42,292 bases of DNA from Bifidobacterium breve (GCA_945901935.1 CAMDLX010000008.1:1-42292); one strand, 5' to 3'. Positions 1 through 8,357 are shown, counted from the first letter of the stretch. The notes: generated from the letters alone by a model not told the origin. Program-made: numbers and translations.

Positions 1-1
1 T

Positions 2-1030
2 GGACGCTTCCTTGTTCGCCGTCGGCTCGTAGGTCTGCTCGCAGCCAGGCTTCGTCTGGAGGACTTCATTCGTAGGCATCCGGAGTCGGTTGAGACCGAA
101 CTCGAGCCACCAGTCATCGTGGTCGGCTTGCCCCGCTCAGGGACCACGCACCTCGTTAATTTGCTAGCCACTGATACACGATTCCGGTCGATGCCTTGGT
201 GGGAGGTTGCCGAGCCCATCCCCCTGATTGGCGATGGCCCGGGCCGCGACGGAATCGACCCTCGGTACCTTCGCTGCCAGGCAGATTACGAGGCTTCGAA
301 GCAGGTCTCTCCGCTCACCTCGCTCATGCATGATCGTCCCCCCACGAGCATCGAGGAAGAGTGCGAACTGCTCGACTTGGACCTCTGCACTTATGTGTTG
401 GAATGGCACGCTCGAGTTCCGGAGTGGCGAGACCATGCCGAGAACCTTGATCAGTTTGCTCACTACGCGTTCTTGCACCGTGAGCTGCAAGTGCTCAGTT
501 ACTTACGCGGGCCAAATCGGTGGGTGCTCAAATGCCCTCAGCACCTTGAACGGCTTGGCCCGCTGATGGCAACTTTCCCAGATGCCACCGTTGCGTTCAC
601 CCTTCGCGACCCAGTTGCCGTGTTGCAATCAGCGATCACCATGCTTGCCTACGGGGACCGCAACCGTCGGGTGCAGATCGATGCCGACCAGCTAGCTTCA
701 TATTGGGTGGATCGCGTTGAGCGACTACTGCGTGCTGCGGTGCGCGACGCACATCTGATACCTACAGCGCAGCGGGTAGATGTTGAGTTCAAAGAGTTCA
801 TCTCTGATGACCAAGCAATGGCTGAGCGCATCATTGAGATGTCCGGACTTGAACTCACAGACCAAGCCAGCAAAGGGCTGCGGCAATATATAGAGAGCAA
901 CCCTCGCGGCAAGGAGGGTCGTATCGTGTATGACCTGCAAGGTGACTTTGGTCTGAATCCAGCTGAACTCTACGAACGGTACGCGTTTTATTTTGATGCG
1001 TTCCCACAGATCCGCAAAGAGGTGAACTGA
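2..1030 (+). CDS. Sulfotransferase family protein (5' end outside window)
   Basis: The frame is open from the window edge, so the protein starts upstream; 39 extra codons precede the first visible ATG at 119 and read like the usual N-terminal part of this family. Just after it comes the PAPS 5'-phosphosulfate loop (GLPRSGTTHL), and further on a 3'-phosphate-binding stretch (LRDPVAVLQSAITM). By family knowledge such enzymes move a sulfuryl group from PAPS to a hydroxyl or amine of a small molecule or lipid in the cytoplasm. The acceptor cannot be read from the sequence. The stop TGA shares one base with the ATG of the next gene, so the two are almost certainly co-translated. Confidence is high for the superfamily and low for the substrate. 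Confidence 0.85.
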   Translation, partial: GRFLVRRRLVGLLAARLRLEDFIRRHPESVETELEPPVIVVGLPRSGTTHLVNLLATDTRFRSMPWWEVAEPIPLIGDGPGRDGIDPRYLRCQADYEASKQVSPLTSLMHDRPPTSIEEECELLDLDLCTYVLEWHARVPEWRDHAENLDQFAHYAFLHRELQVLSYLRGPNRWVLKCPQHLERLGPLMATFPDATVAFTLRDPVAVLQSAITMLAYGDRNRRVQIDADQLASYWVDRVERLLRAAVRDAHLIPTAQRVDVEFKEFISDDQAMAERIIEMSGLELTDQASKGLRQYIESNPRGKEGRIVYDLQGDFGLNPAELYERYAFYFDAFPQIRKEVN

Positions 1031-2274
1031 TGTCTGGAATCCACCGAACGCGACCAGGTGCCGACTCCATGGCTGCTGCCACCGACGCTCCGGCAATCGA
1101 TCTTGGGGACGACATCTGGATGTCACCCGGATGGTCGAACAGCTACATGATCCCCACCGAAGAGGGCCGGGTAATTATCAACACGGGGATGGGATTCGAG
1201 GGTCCGCTGCATGCACGTGCGTATGACGCTGTGGACTCCTCGGCGGTTCACTCCGTGCTGCTCACTCAGGGTCATTACGACCACGTTGGCGGTCTCGACG
1301 TGCTGAAAGACGATGAAAGTCAGGTGGTGGCGCAGGCCAACTTCACCATGTGGAGAGATGACAACGAACGTCTTGAGATGTTCCGGTCGCGCAACTCGGC
1401 CTTTGCCTTTATGGATGCAATTCTCGGGGCCATGGAGTACGCCCGATCAGTCGGAGTCGGCGCTGTTCCCCAGGCGCGTCCGGAGCCAACACTGCTCGTC
1501 GAGGATCGCCTCGCCCTTCAGATCGGCGGGCGCCGGCTGGAACTCATCGCGACTCCTGGCGGTGAGACCTTTGACTCGATGGTCATCTGGCTGCCCGAGT
1601 CTCGGACCCTGTTCTCTGGCAACTTATTTGGCCCACTCTTTGGCCACGTTCCCAATCTGGTGACCATTCGCGGCGACCGATACCGCGATGCGCTCACGTA
1701 CATTGACTCTCTCAATCTGGTGCTTGAGCTTGCACCCGAGCGGCTGATCACTGGCCACTTTGATCCGATCATTGGTGCCGATCTGATTGCGGGTGAGGTC
1801 CGGGCCATGCAAGAGGCAATGCACTCAGTCCACGACCAAACTGTGGCTGGCATGAACACTGGCGCCGATGTCTACACGCTGATGCAAGAGATTCAGACTC
1901 CAGACCACCTTGATGTGGGCGAGGGGTACGGGCAGACAAAATGGAACGTCCGGGCTATCTGGGAGAATTACGCAGGCTGGTTTCATCACCGGTCTACAAC
2001 CGAGCTGTTTGGGGTGACTCCCCTAGCCGTGGCCCCCGACCTAGTAGCCGCCGCCGGGGCGGATGCGTTTGTGGACATGGCTTCTGCACACCTGCAGGCC
2101 GGCCGGGCAGTAGAGGCGTTGCAACTGACCGACATTTTGTTGGCTACCGAACCCCGACACGCCGAGGCGCTGAGCGTTGCAATTGCAGCACATGAGCACC
2201 TGATCGAGAACACAACAAACTTCTGGGAGCGCGCGTGGTTACGTCGCTCCATAGCCAAATTGGAGAAGCCATGA
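1030..2274 (+). CDS. Alkylsulfatase-like metallo-beta-lactamase-fold hydrolase
   Basis: The protein has 414 residues. The N-terminal half is an MBL fold: the metal motif lies at residues 80-85 (Q-G-H-Y-D-H), followed by PGGET, a LFSGN strand and LITGHFDP. The segment KWNVRAIWENYAGWFHH is typical of the alkylsulfatase dimerisation domain of SdsA1/BDS1-type enzymes, and the helical C-terminus (about 340-414) resembles their tail. Family members hydrolyse alkyl sulfate esters with two zinc ions. The Glu in PGGET fits the acidic ligand of alkylsulfatases, but the first His of HxHxDH is Gln here and the second acidic ligand position appears to be Asn. Metal content and reaction may therefore differ. 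The start overlaps the sulfotransferase stop, and the stop overlaps the next ATG (ATGA). Sulfatase activity is inferred, not shown. Confidence 0.78.
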   Translation: MSGIHRTRPGADSMAAATDAPAIDLGDDIWMSPGWSNSYMIPTEEGRVIINTGMGFEGPLHARAYDAVDSSAVHSVLLTQGHYDHVGGLDVLKDDESQVVAQANFTMWRDDNERLEMFRSRNSAFAFMDAILGAMEYARSVGVGAVPQARPEPTLLVEDRLALQIGGRRLELIATPGGETFDSMVIWLPESRTLFSGNLFGPLFGHVPNLVTIRGDRYRDALTYIDSLNLVLELAPERLITGHFDPIIGADLIAGEVRAMQEAMHSVHDQTVAGMNTGADVYTLMQEIQTPDHLDVGEGYGQTKWNVRAIWENYAGWFHHRSTTELFGVTPLAVAPDLVAAAGADAFVDMASAHLQAGRAVEALQLTDILLATEPRHAEALSVAIAAHEHLIENTTNFWERAWLRRSIAKLEKP

Positions 2275-3053
2275 GCCCATCAGACCCGCCTTCCAGCACC
2301 GCTGCACACAATTCTGCGAGTTTCGATTTTGCCGGGGCTGCAGTGTTGGTAACCGGGGGTAGTAGCGGCATCGGATATGCCATTGCTCAAGGCTTTGCTG
2401 CAGCCGGAGCTGAGGTCATCGTGACTGGCACGAAGGCCTCGGCTGCCGAGTACGCCGTTGACCTTGACGGGTTCGGATACCGGCAGGTTGAACTCACCGA
2501 TGCGGAATCGGTAGATGCACTCGTGGCCTCACTCAGTGTGTTGGATGTGTTGGTCAACAACGCCGGTGCGAGCTTGCCCAAGGGTCTGGACGAATGGGGT
2601 CCAGAGGGTTTCACTGCCGCTGTAGAGCTCAATCTGGTTGGCCCGATGCGCCTGACAACCGCTTGTCGTCGTTTGCTCTTTGTGAGCGAACTCTCTGGCG
2701 GTGCAAGCGTGATCAACATGTCTTCAATGACTGCGTTTCGCGCTACCGAAATTGTGCCGGGTTACGGCTCAGCCAAAGCGGGGCTTGTTACTTGGACTGC
2801 AAACCTTGCACGCCGCTGGTCCAGCCGCAGCGTACGAGTCAACGCTATTGCTCCCGGCGTGATCGACACCCCGATGACTGCGCCGATGGCGGCATTCCCT
2901 GAGCTGCTTGCAGGCGAACTGTCGCACATTCCAATGGGTCGACTCGGCCAATCTGAAGAAGTTGTCGGCACTGCACTGTTCTTGTGTTCATCAGCTGCCA
3001 CATACATCACGGGCGCGACCATTGCAGTAGACGGCGGCTACCTAGCGGGCTAG
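2271..3053 (+). CDS. Short-chain dehydrogenase/reductase (SDR)
   Basis: The start is set at ATG 2271, which overlaps the preceding stop as ATGA; longer in-frame starts would lie inside the hydrolase. The 260-residue protein has the classical SDR layout: the cofactor loop TGGSSGIG at 28-35, NNAG at 96-99, a catalytic Ser at 151-152, Tyr165 and Lys169 in YGSAKAG, and IAPGVIDTPM after strand six. The acidic residue that would favour NAD over NADP is not obvious. The enzyme should oxidise or reduce a hydroxyl/carbonyl pair in the cytoplasm. Coupling to the sulfotransferase and sulfatase-like genes suggests it acts on the same alcohol, which is inference. Confidence 0.88.
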   Translation: MSPSDPPSSTAAHNSASFDFAGAAVLVTGGSSGIGYAIAQGFAAAGAEVIVTGTKASAAEYAVDLDGFGYRQVELTDAESVDALVASLSVLDVLVNNAGASLPKGLDEWGPEGFTAAVELNLVGPMRLTTACRRLLFVSELSGGASVINMSSMTAFRATEIVPGYGSAKAGLVTWTANLARRWSSRSVRVNAIAPGVIDTPMTAPMAAFPELLAGELSHIPMGRLGQSEEVVGTALFLCSSAATYITGATIAVDGGYLAG

Positions 3054-3106
3054 TCCTGCTCGGTCAGACAACCTCTAATCCAGACGCATTAACTAGGAGT
3101 CTCACA

Positions 3107-4123
3107 TTGTTGCAAGTACGAGTCCACGGCCCAGCAGACGTTCGGGTCGACCAGATTGCAGAACCGGAACCCGGCCCAGCTGATGCGCTTGTGCGCGTTG
3201 CGGCCTGCGGCATCTGCGGGAGCGACCTGAGTTACATCAAGATGGGCGGCGTTGCCGGTCCTGGGCCCGAACCGCTGTGTCTGGGCCACGAGATCTCGGG
3301 CACGGTCGACTGGGTGGGTCCCGAGGTGGATTCGGTACATGTTGGCGATCGCGTGGTGGTTCAGGCGGGCTCATCCGAACCCATCAGCAAATACGGCAGC
3401 GGCGGCCCCTTTGGCGGTCTCACTCCCCTGCTCTGTGTGACTGAGCCCGAACAGCGCCTACATATTGTTCCCGATCACGTTGCTCTGGATGTTGCAGCAT
3501 TTGCCGAGCCGCTCGCCGTGGGCATGCACGCAGTAGACCAAGCCGAGGTGCAGCCTGGAGAGGGAGTTGTGGTGTTCGGCTGCGGGCCTATTGGCCTAGG
3601 AGCGGTGGCCACACTCGTTGACCGCGGCCACGAGCGCGTTGTTGCCGTGGACCTGAGCGCCACTCGTCGAGACCTTGCTCTTGGGTTGGGAGCCCAAGCA
3701 GCATTTGACCCTACGACTACTGATATCTGGGAAGAGCTCAAGTCGCTTCATGGAACCAAGCCATTTATGTTCGGGCCAACTGCTGCCACCGCAGCATTTA
3801 TTGAGGCCTCAGGTGCTGACCAGGTCATCCTTGATGTGATCGATAACGCCGCAGTCGGTGCACGCTTATCGGTAGTCGCTCTTCACTACCGCCCTATCAA
3901 GGTCAGCTTCTTGACGCTGCTGATGAAAGAACTCACCCTGCGCGGGTCAATCGAATACCCAGCTCGCTTTGAGAACTCTGTTGACCTGCTCGCTCGGCGC
4001 GACCTCTCTGCTCTCATCACACATCGCTTTGGGCTTGAGCAGTTCGATGAGGCTCTAGCGGTGCTCGATGGCTCAAAGGACTGCGGCAAGGTTCTGATCG
4101 GCGTGGACCCAACCCAGTGGTAG
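3107..4123 (+). CDS. Zinc-type medium-chain alcohol dehydrogenase
   Basis: TTG 3107 is chosen as start because AGGAG (3095-3099) lies 7 nt before it and the protein then begins at the normal family N-terminus; an upstream ATG at 2984 lies inside the SDR gene. The 338 residues show the GroES-like domain with the catalytic zinc ligands Cys37 (CGICGSD) and His61-Glu62 (LGHE), then a Rossmann domain with FGCGPIGLGAV. The four-cysteine structural zinc lobe normally near residues 90-110 is absent. Relatives include sorbitol, threonine and other polyol dehydrogenases, so the reaction is NAD(P)-dependent oxidation of a secondary alcohol. It is the fourth gene of the operon, 53 nt after the SDR. Confidence 0.85.
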   Translation: MLQVRVHGPADVRVDQIAEPEPGPADALVRVAACGICGSDLSYIKMGGVAGPGPEPLCLGHEISGTVDWVGPEVDSVHVGDRVVVQAGSSEPISKYGSGGPFGGLTPLLCVTEPEQRLHIVPDHVALDVAAFAEPLAVGMHAVDQAEVQPGEGVVVFGCGPIGLGAVATLVDRGHERVVAVDLSATRRDLALGLGAQAAFDPTTTDIWEELKSLHGTKPFMFGPTAATAAFIEASGADQVILDVIDNAAVGARLSVVALHYRPIKVSFLTLLMKELTLRGSIEYPARFENSVDLLARRDLSALITHRFGLEQFDEALAVLDGSKDCGKVLIGVDPTQW

Positions 4124-4160
4124 CACTCGGGTTGATTCGCCCGGGCAGGCCAGCACTAGC

Positions 4161-4907
4161 TCATGGAGCAAGTACGAGATCGTCTCCCGCTGCTGCCACT
4201 AGCACCGGGCGCTCCACTATGAACATCACCGCCCAGTAGATAGCGAATCCCACAAACACGCCGGCAAACACATCGATCAGGTAATGCTGACGCAGCATGA
4301 CCGTTGCCGGAAACACCAACGACAACCAGGCAGACATGATCCATGCTGTCTTCGGCATGACCTTGCGGAGCCGCATCAGGGCGCAGATTCCAATCATCGT
4401 CCACGTGCAATGTCCAGATGGAAAGCAGTTGAAGGGCTGATCGTTTCCCCAGACAAGATTCACCAAACTGCCGCCGAGTCCATCTCCCGCCTCCACATTG
4501 CGAATCACTTCGCTCTGGAACAGCAGGTACGACAGGTCCAGCACAAGCTGGCTAACAATGAGTGCGATCGACACCGTGAGGAACCGCTTGAAACTGACCC
4601 GCAGGCTCAGCAGCGGAATGACAATTGGAATCAGCAGAAGGAACGACAGGTAGGGCACGGCAAGAGCGGGGACAAACGGGATGTGCTTATCGGCCCAACT
4701 CTCGAGAATGAAGCTTTGGTAGGCGCCGGCACCCTTGAGCGGCTGAGCCAGCGCCGACGTAGCAGGGTCCCATGCGAAAAACCCCGGCCAGCGGCTAGGA
4801 GGTGGGGCCTGATTGAGCGCAACGTATGACGCAAAAACCAAAGCTATGCCCACCATGAGCCCAACCGCAGTGATGATCTGATTCCGGTTCAAGTTCCACG
4901 TCCGCAT
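4161..4907 (-). CDS. PAP2-superfamily membrane phosphatase
   Basis: The protein has 248 residues with several hydrophobic segments (roughly 12-30, 83-101, 112-130, 168-178, 188-204 and 212-232). The phosphatase signature is visible as FPSGHCTWT (His166) followed by RQHYLIDVFAG (Arg206, His208, Asp212). The first, lysine-bearing motif of the superfamily is not clearly seen. The arrangement resembles the Aur1/Ipt1-like PAP2 branch. Members remove phosphate from, or transfer phospho-head-groups onto, lipids at the outer face of the membrane. It is convergent with the dehydrogenase operon and divergent from the next hydrolase. Lipid phosphatase versus head-group transferase cannot be decided from sequence. 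Confidence 0.75.
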   Translation of the reverse strand: MRTWNLNRNQIITAVGLMVGIALVFASYVALNQAPPPSRWPGFFAWDPATSALAQPLKGAGAYQSFILESWADKHIPFVPALAVPYLSFLLLIPIVIPLLSLRVSFKRFLTVSIALIVSQLVLDLSYLLFQSEVIRNVEAGDGLGGSLVNLVWGNDQPFNCFPSGHCTWTMIGICALMRLRKVMPKTAWIMSAWLSLVFPATVMLRQHYLIDVFAGVFVGFAIYWAVMFIVERPVLVAAAGDDLVLAP

Positions 4908-5060
4908 CCACAGAACGTATCAGGAAGGCCTTCGGTTTCCCTGAGATCACACACCTCGAGTAGGCGATGCATTTCTCACTGCAAGGGGCTATCGACTGAG
5001 GGCAAAGCCAACACCGTTAAGGTGCATCGCTTACGACCATGCACAAAGCAGGAGAATCAG

Positions 5061-6032
5061 ATGTCTGATCCCATTGATGGCGCCTGGAATGACATCGGCG
5101 AGGGTTGCCATGCGTACATCCAACGCGACGGCGGATGGGGCTGGTCCAACGCTGGGCTCATTGTGGGCGATGGTGCCTCACTGCTAGTCGACACGCTGTT
5201 CGACAATCGTCTGACTGCAGCGATGCTCCAAGCTGCTGCGCCTCTCACCAAACAATCCCCGCTAGGTACGGTGGTAAATACCCATGCCAATGGTGATCAC
5301 CATTTTGGCAATGCGGTTGCCGCTCCCCACGGCGGTTCGGTCACTGTCATTGCTTCGGCCGCATGTGCTGAAGAGATGACCGAAGTTGGCCCCGAGGTGC
5401 TTGCCTCTCTCACTGCAGACCCTACCGATGTGGGCGACATGTTCCGCGCTCTCTTTGGCGAGTTCCATTTTGAGGAGGTAGAACTGCGGCTTCCCGACCG
5501 CACGTTCTCGGATCGGCTCGAACTAGTAGTTGGTGGTCGCCAGGTAAGCCTTGTCGAGCTTGGCCCAGCACACACGCAGGGCGATGTTGTTGTGCACGTA
5601 CCGGATGCAGCAACGGTGTTCACGGGAGATCTGCTCTTTAACGGCGGTACCCCAATTGTGTGGGCGGGGCCACTGTCGAATTGGGTTGCGGCCTGCGACG
5701 CGATCATTGCCCTGGCACCCGAGGTTGTTGTGCCCGGTCACGGGCCTCTTGCCACCCTCGATGCCGTGAGAGATGCACGTGAGTACTTGCTGTGGGTCGA
5801 GTCCTCAGCCACACAAGCACACGCTGCCGGAATCGACCCGTGGGACGCGGCTCAGCAACTGGCAGGCGAGCTCAGCGGCACCTCGGGGAGCTGGGACCAA
5901 CGCGGAGAGTTCGGTCGCCTAGCTGCAAACGTAGAGGCGGTGTATCTCGAGCTCGACCCATCGGCGCAGAGAAGTGACCTAGTCACGTTGTTTCGGCATA
6001 TGGCCACCCTTGAAGGAAACCTCTTCACTTAG
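5061..6032 (+). CDS. Metallo-beta-lactamase-fold hydrolase
   Basis: ATG 5061 is preceded by AGGAG at 5050-5054 (6 nt spacing), which fixes the start and gives 323 residues. The metal motif is THANGDHHFGN (His75, Asn77, Asp79, His80), so the second His of HxHxDH is Asn. This variant is common in one large MBL subgroup. Further ligands fit GPAHTQGD, VFTGDLLF and VVPGHGPL. The C-terminal third is helical. The protein should be a soluble cytoplasmic hydrolase; the substrate is unknown. It is a single gene with its own ribosome site, divergent from the PAP2 gene. Confidence 0.8.
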   Translation: MSDPIDGAWNDIGEGCHAYIQRDGGWGWSNAGLIVGDGASLLVDTLFDNRLTAAMLQAAAPLTKQSPLGTVVNTHANGDHHFGNAVAAPHGGSVTVIASAACAEEMTEVGPEVLASLTADPTDVGDMFRALFGEFHFEEVELRLPDRTFSDRLELVVGGRQVSLVELGPAHTQGDVVVHVPDAATVFTGDLLFNGGTPIVWAGPLSNWVAACDAIIALAPEVVVPGHGPLATLDAVRDAREYLLWVESSATQAHAAGIDPWDAAQQLAGELSGTSGSWDQRGEFGRLAANVEAVYLELDPSAQRSDLVTLFRHMATLEGNLFT

Positions 6033-6127
6033 GGTCGGCTTCTCGTGTAGCAGCCAAGCATCGATCGCAATTTTGGGCGGAGGCATCGGTCAGCCAGCAT
6101 CCAACTCCAACTCCCAAGCACCAACCC

Positions 6128-6167
6128 CCAAGCACCAAGCACCAAGCACCAAGCACCAAGCACCAAG
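6128..6167. repeat. 7-nt tandem repeat (CCAAGCA)
   Basis: Five perfect copies of CCAAGCA are followed by a partial copy, with degenerate copies just upstream (CCAACTC, CCAACCC). It lies about 100 nt after the stop of the upstream hydrolase gene. It looks like slipped-strand expansion. Confidence 0.9.
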
Positions 6168-6187
6168 ATCACTATCCACCACCCTCT

Positions 6188-6236
6188 GCAATGGGTTGCA
6201 ACACGGTCGAACAGCAACCACCCTGCAACCCAATCA
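6188..6236. repeat. Palindromic element R1, copy 1 (imperfect)
   Basis: The arms ATGGGTTGCA (6191-6200) and TGCAACCCAAT (6224-6234) pair with a mismatch. The core GGTCGA is kept, as in the full copies at 6256 and 16546. Confidence 0.75.
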
Positions 6237-6255
6237 GCAAGATCCCGACACGACC

Positions 6256-6308
6256 GGCTATTGGGTTGCAACCCGGTCGAATATCGACCACCGTGCAACC
6301 CAATAGCC
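6256..6308. repeat. Palindromic element R1, copy 2 (full, 53 nt)
   Basis: Perfect 15-nt arms GGCTATTGGGTTGCA (6256-6270) and TGCAACCCAATAGCC (6294-6308) enclose an inner palindrome GGTCGA-ATA-TCGACC (6275-6289). The whole element can fold into one long hairpin. The same 53-nt element recurs at 16546-16598, also between convergent genes. A role as bidirectional terminator or as a REP-like mobile repeat is inference. Confidence 0.9.
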
Positions 6309-6340
6309 GTGCACCGGTCATTCGACAGTCGGCAGCGCGC

Positions 6341-6382
6341 CGTCAGCAGTCGGCCGTCAGCAGTCGGCCGTCAGCAGTCGGC
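6341..6382. repeat. 14-nt tandem repeat, three copies
   Basis: The unit CGTCAGCAGTCGGC occurs three times without mismatch. The array is bracketed by direct repeats of AGTCGGCAGCGCGC at 6327-6340 and 6376-6389. Confidence 0.9.
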
Positions 6383-6421
6383 AGCGCGCGGTTGGCACCG
6401 GGGCACCGTCAGCAAAGACTT

Positions 6422-7606
6422 CTATGACGTCACCGACACCACAAGTCGCAGCTCGAGTGACATGCGGACCACGCTCTGACGGGCCGCCTTCGAGCTTGCC
6501 ACCCACTGCTCGGCCCCTGTGCCGCACACTGCTGCAGGATCGATGCGAGCCCCGTTTAATACGTTGAGCATCTCGGTAATCGCCTTGCCTAGGGCAGGCG
6601 TGGTGAGTTCCGGCGACTTAATGGAACGAGCCTCAGCCAGAACCTCAGTCAACTCTGCAACCTGGCCCCTACTTGCAGCCGACTCTGCGGCCTGAAGAGC
6701 TAGGTAACACTGCTCGGCGGTTTCCTCGCCGGGCAGGACCGCAGCACCATGGGGCGTACTCAGCGTGTCGAACACATAGGCGCTGCGATAGTCCATCTCG
6801 GAGCGGAAGTACCACTGCTGATCGGGGTCATACATAAAGGTCCAGATGTCGTTGACCGCAAGGTCATCGTCACGGTCCAGAAACGAGTCTGTGGCTAGGC
6901 CGTAGCGAAGTTGGTGCTTGCGGCGGTCGATGCTGCGGCCATCGGCTAGCACGAGCGGTTGAGTGATCTGCTGAAGCGGTATCCACATGTTGACCAACAT
7001 GGTCGACTCATCATGGTTGTACCCATCGGGCGAGTCGTGACGGAACAAAGTTGGCGCTCGGCCATCCATGAGTTGCGTAAGCGGGGTGCCGAACACGTCT
7101 TGGTCAGCGTGGACCGAGGTTGCCCCGCCGTGATCATTCATTCCCCTCGACTCGGGTCCAACCACCGACATCCGGTTTGGGCCGGCACTGCGCATGATGA
7201 ACCCCTCCTCGGCGATGAACAGCACCTTGAGGGTCTTTCCGCCTGAGCTTTCTAGAACAGCACCTTCTAGAGCCTCTCGGACTTTCGCGGCTTCGTGGTC
7301 ATTGACGCGACCAGTTACTCGCACTTGCTCACAAGCATTCTGAAGAATCTCGAACCCTGAAAGATCAACTAGGTCAAAGCCAAACTCAAACAAGTCGGGG
7401 CGCTGCGAGTTGTCATTGGTCCAGTCGGTTGCAGCGCAGGCGTGCAGCTCAACCCGGTTGTCTCCGTAAGGTGCCGCGGCGCGAGTGCCCGCACGGAACA
7501 GACCCGGGTGGTCGGGGTCTGCAATAGCCTGCGAGGCCGGCATGAACCCCAGTTCCACTAGATAGGTTGATTCCTGTGTAGCAGCCACCTTCAGATAGTA
7601 GGCCAT
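6422..7606 (-). CDS. CmcJ/NvfI-like oxygenase family protein
   Basis: The start is taken at the ATG read from 7606 because GGAG lies 6 nt upstream of it on the minus strand and the family-like sequence begins there; a longer frame exists but has no support. The 394-residue protein has features of the CmcJ / hydroxylase-desaturase group of iron and 2-oxoglutarate enzymes: SVHADQ (candidate His-x-Asp metal pair), LVNMWIPLQQITQPLVLADGRS (the conserved Trp-x-Pro block), then YDPDQQWYF and VFDTLSTPHGAA (second metal His). Known relatives act on secondary metabolites. No biosynthetic partner is nearby, so the substrate is unknown. The C-terminal 90 residues look helical and are outside the recognised fold. 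Confidence 0.6.
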   Translation of the reverse strand: MAYYLKVAATQESTYLVELGFMPASQAIADPDHPGLFRAGTRAAAPYGDNRVELHACAATDWTNDNSQRPDLFEFGFDLVDLSGFEILQNACEQVRVTGRVNDHEAAKVREALEGAVLESSGGKTLKVLFIAEEGFIMRSAGPNRMSVVGPESRGMNDHGGATSVHADQDVFGTPLTQLMDGRAPTLFRHDSPDGYNHDESTMLVNMWIPLQQITQPLVLADGRSIDRRKHQLRYGLATDSFLDRDDDLAVNDIWTFMYDPDQQWYFRSEMDYRSAYVFDTLSTPHGAAVLPGEETAEQCYLALQAAESAASRGQVAELTEVLAEARSIKSPELTTPALGKAITEMLNVLNGARIDPAAVCGTGAEQWVASSKAARQSVVRMSLELRLVVSVTS

Positions 7607-7655
7607 GGCTGGCTCCACGAGACGGGCCACGGACCGCAAAGCCGCCAGACCATTT

Positions 7656-8267
7656 TTGACAGTACATGACGTTCTTGCGCAGGGTGATCCCACGAACCCG
7701 GAGGTTGATGCCTACATCAACACATCGCAGTTATGGCCCGAAGAGATGCGATCTCTGAGGCTGATACTGCTCGCTTCTGGCCTGACGGAAGAGCCGAAAT
7801 GGCGCCAACCGGCCTATGCGCATCACAGCAAGAACATCGTCATCATGGGCGAATTGAAGGCCGGTCTGACTCTTGGCTTCTCCAAAGGCACCGTGCTCAG
7901 CGACACGGACGGTGCCCTCAAGGACAACGGCCCAAACTCTCGCTCAGACCGCAGGATGTACTTCTCCTCAGTAGCTGACGTGTAGCGACTCGCTGAGACC
8001 GTGACCTGATGCATTGCAGAGGCAATTCTTGTAGAGGAGTCGAGTTTGACCGTTGGCCCCGCACTCGAGCTTGCGCTGGTGGCAGAACTCCAATCCCATC
8101 TCGATTCAGGCGCTAATTTCAGCGCCGTATTCGAGTCGCTCACACCGGGTAGGCAGCGGGAATACAACCTGCACATTTCAGCCGCAAGGCAGTCTGCAAC
8201 AAGAGAAGCACGCATCCAGAAGTTCCTGCCGAAGATCATGAACGGCAAAGGAATGCGAGATCGCTAG
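7656..8267 (+). pseudogene. YdeI/OmpD-associated family (DUF1801-like) pseudogene with two in-frame stops
   Basis: The N-terminal half (from about 7690: NPEVDAYINTSQLWPEEMRSLR, then EEPKWRQPAYAH, KNIVIMGELKAGLTLGFSKG) and the C-terminal half (FESLTPGRQREYNLHISAARQ, ending MNGKGMRDR at 8267) match one continuous family protein. They lie in the same reading frame but are separated by TAG 7983-7985 and TGA 8007-8009, with family-like sequence between and after the stops. No frameshift is needed. Both stops could come from C-to-T changes in CAG and CGA codons. The start is uncertain: TTG 7656 or ATG 7605, the latter overlapping the divergent gene's start. Family function is not well known. Readthrough is possible but two different stops make decay more likely. 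Confidence 0.75.
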
Positions 8268-8300
8268 CAGCAGGCTAGAGCGGCCCGATCTCAACGAAGC

Positions 8301-8357
8301 GGCTCAATATTGGGGTGCACATGGGCCGTATTTCGATCTCACTGCAACCCATTGCCC
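8301..8357. repeat. Palindromic element R1, copy 3 (degenerate)
   Basis: The left arm reads CAATATTGGGGTGCA and the right arm TGCAACCCATTGCC, with the core decayed. Spacing matches the full copies. It lies between the YdeI-family pseudogene and the small membrane protein. Confidence 0.65.

Larger units (their letters stand above)
6033..6421. other. Repeat-filled convergent intergenic region
   Basis: This 389-nt gap between two convergent genes has no convincing reading frame. It contains a 7-nt tandem repeat, two copies of palindrome R1, and a 14-nt tandem repeat, each listed separately. Short frames across it translate to low-complexity peptides and are rejected. Confidence 0.8.

Noticed and set aside
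7656-7690. TTGACA at 7656 as a -35 element
   Set aside because: No acceptable -10 hexamer lies 16-18 nt downstream, and the site is within the probable YdeI-family coding region.
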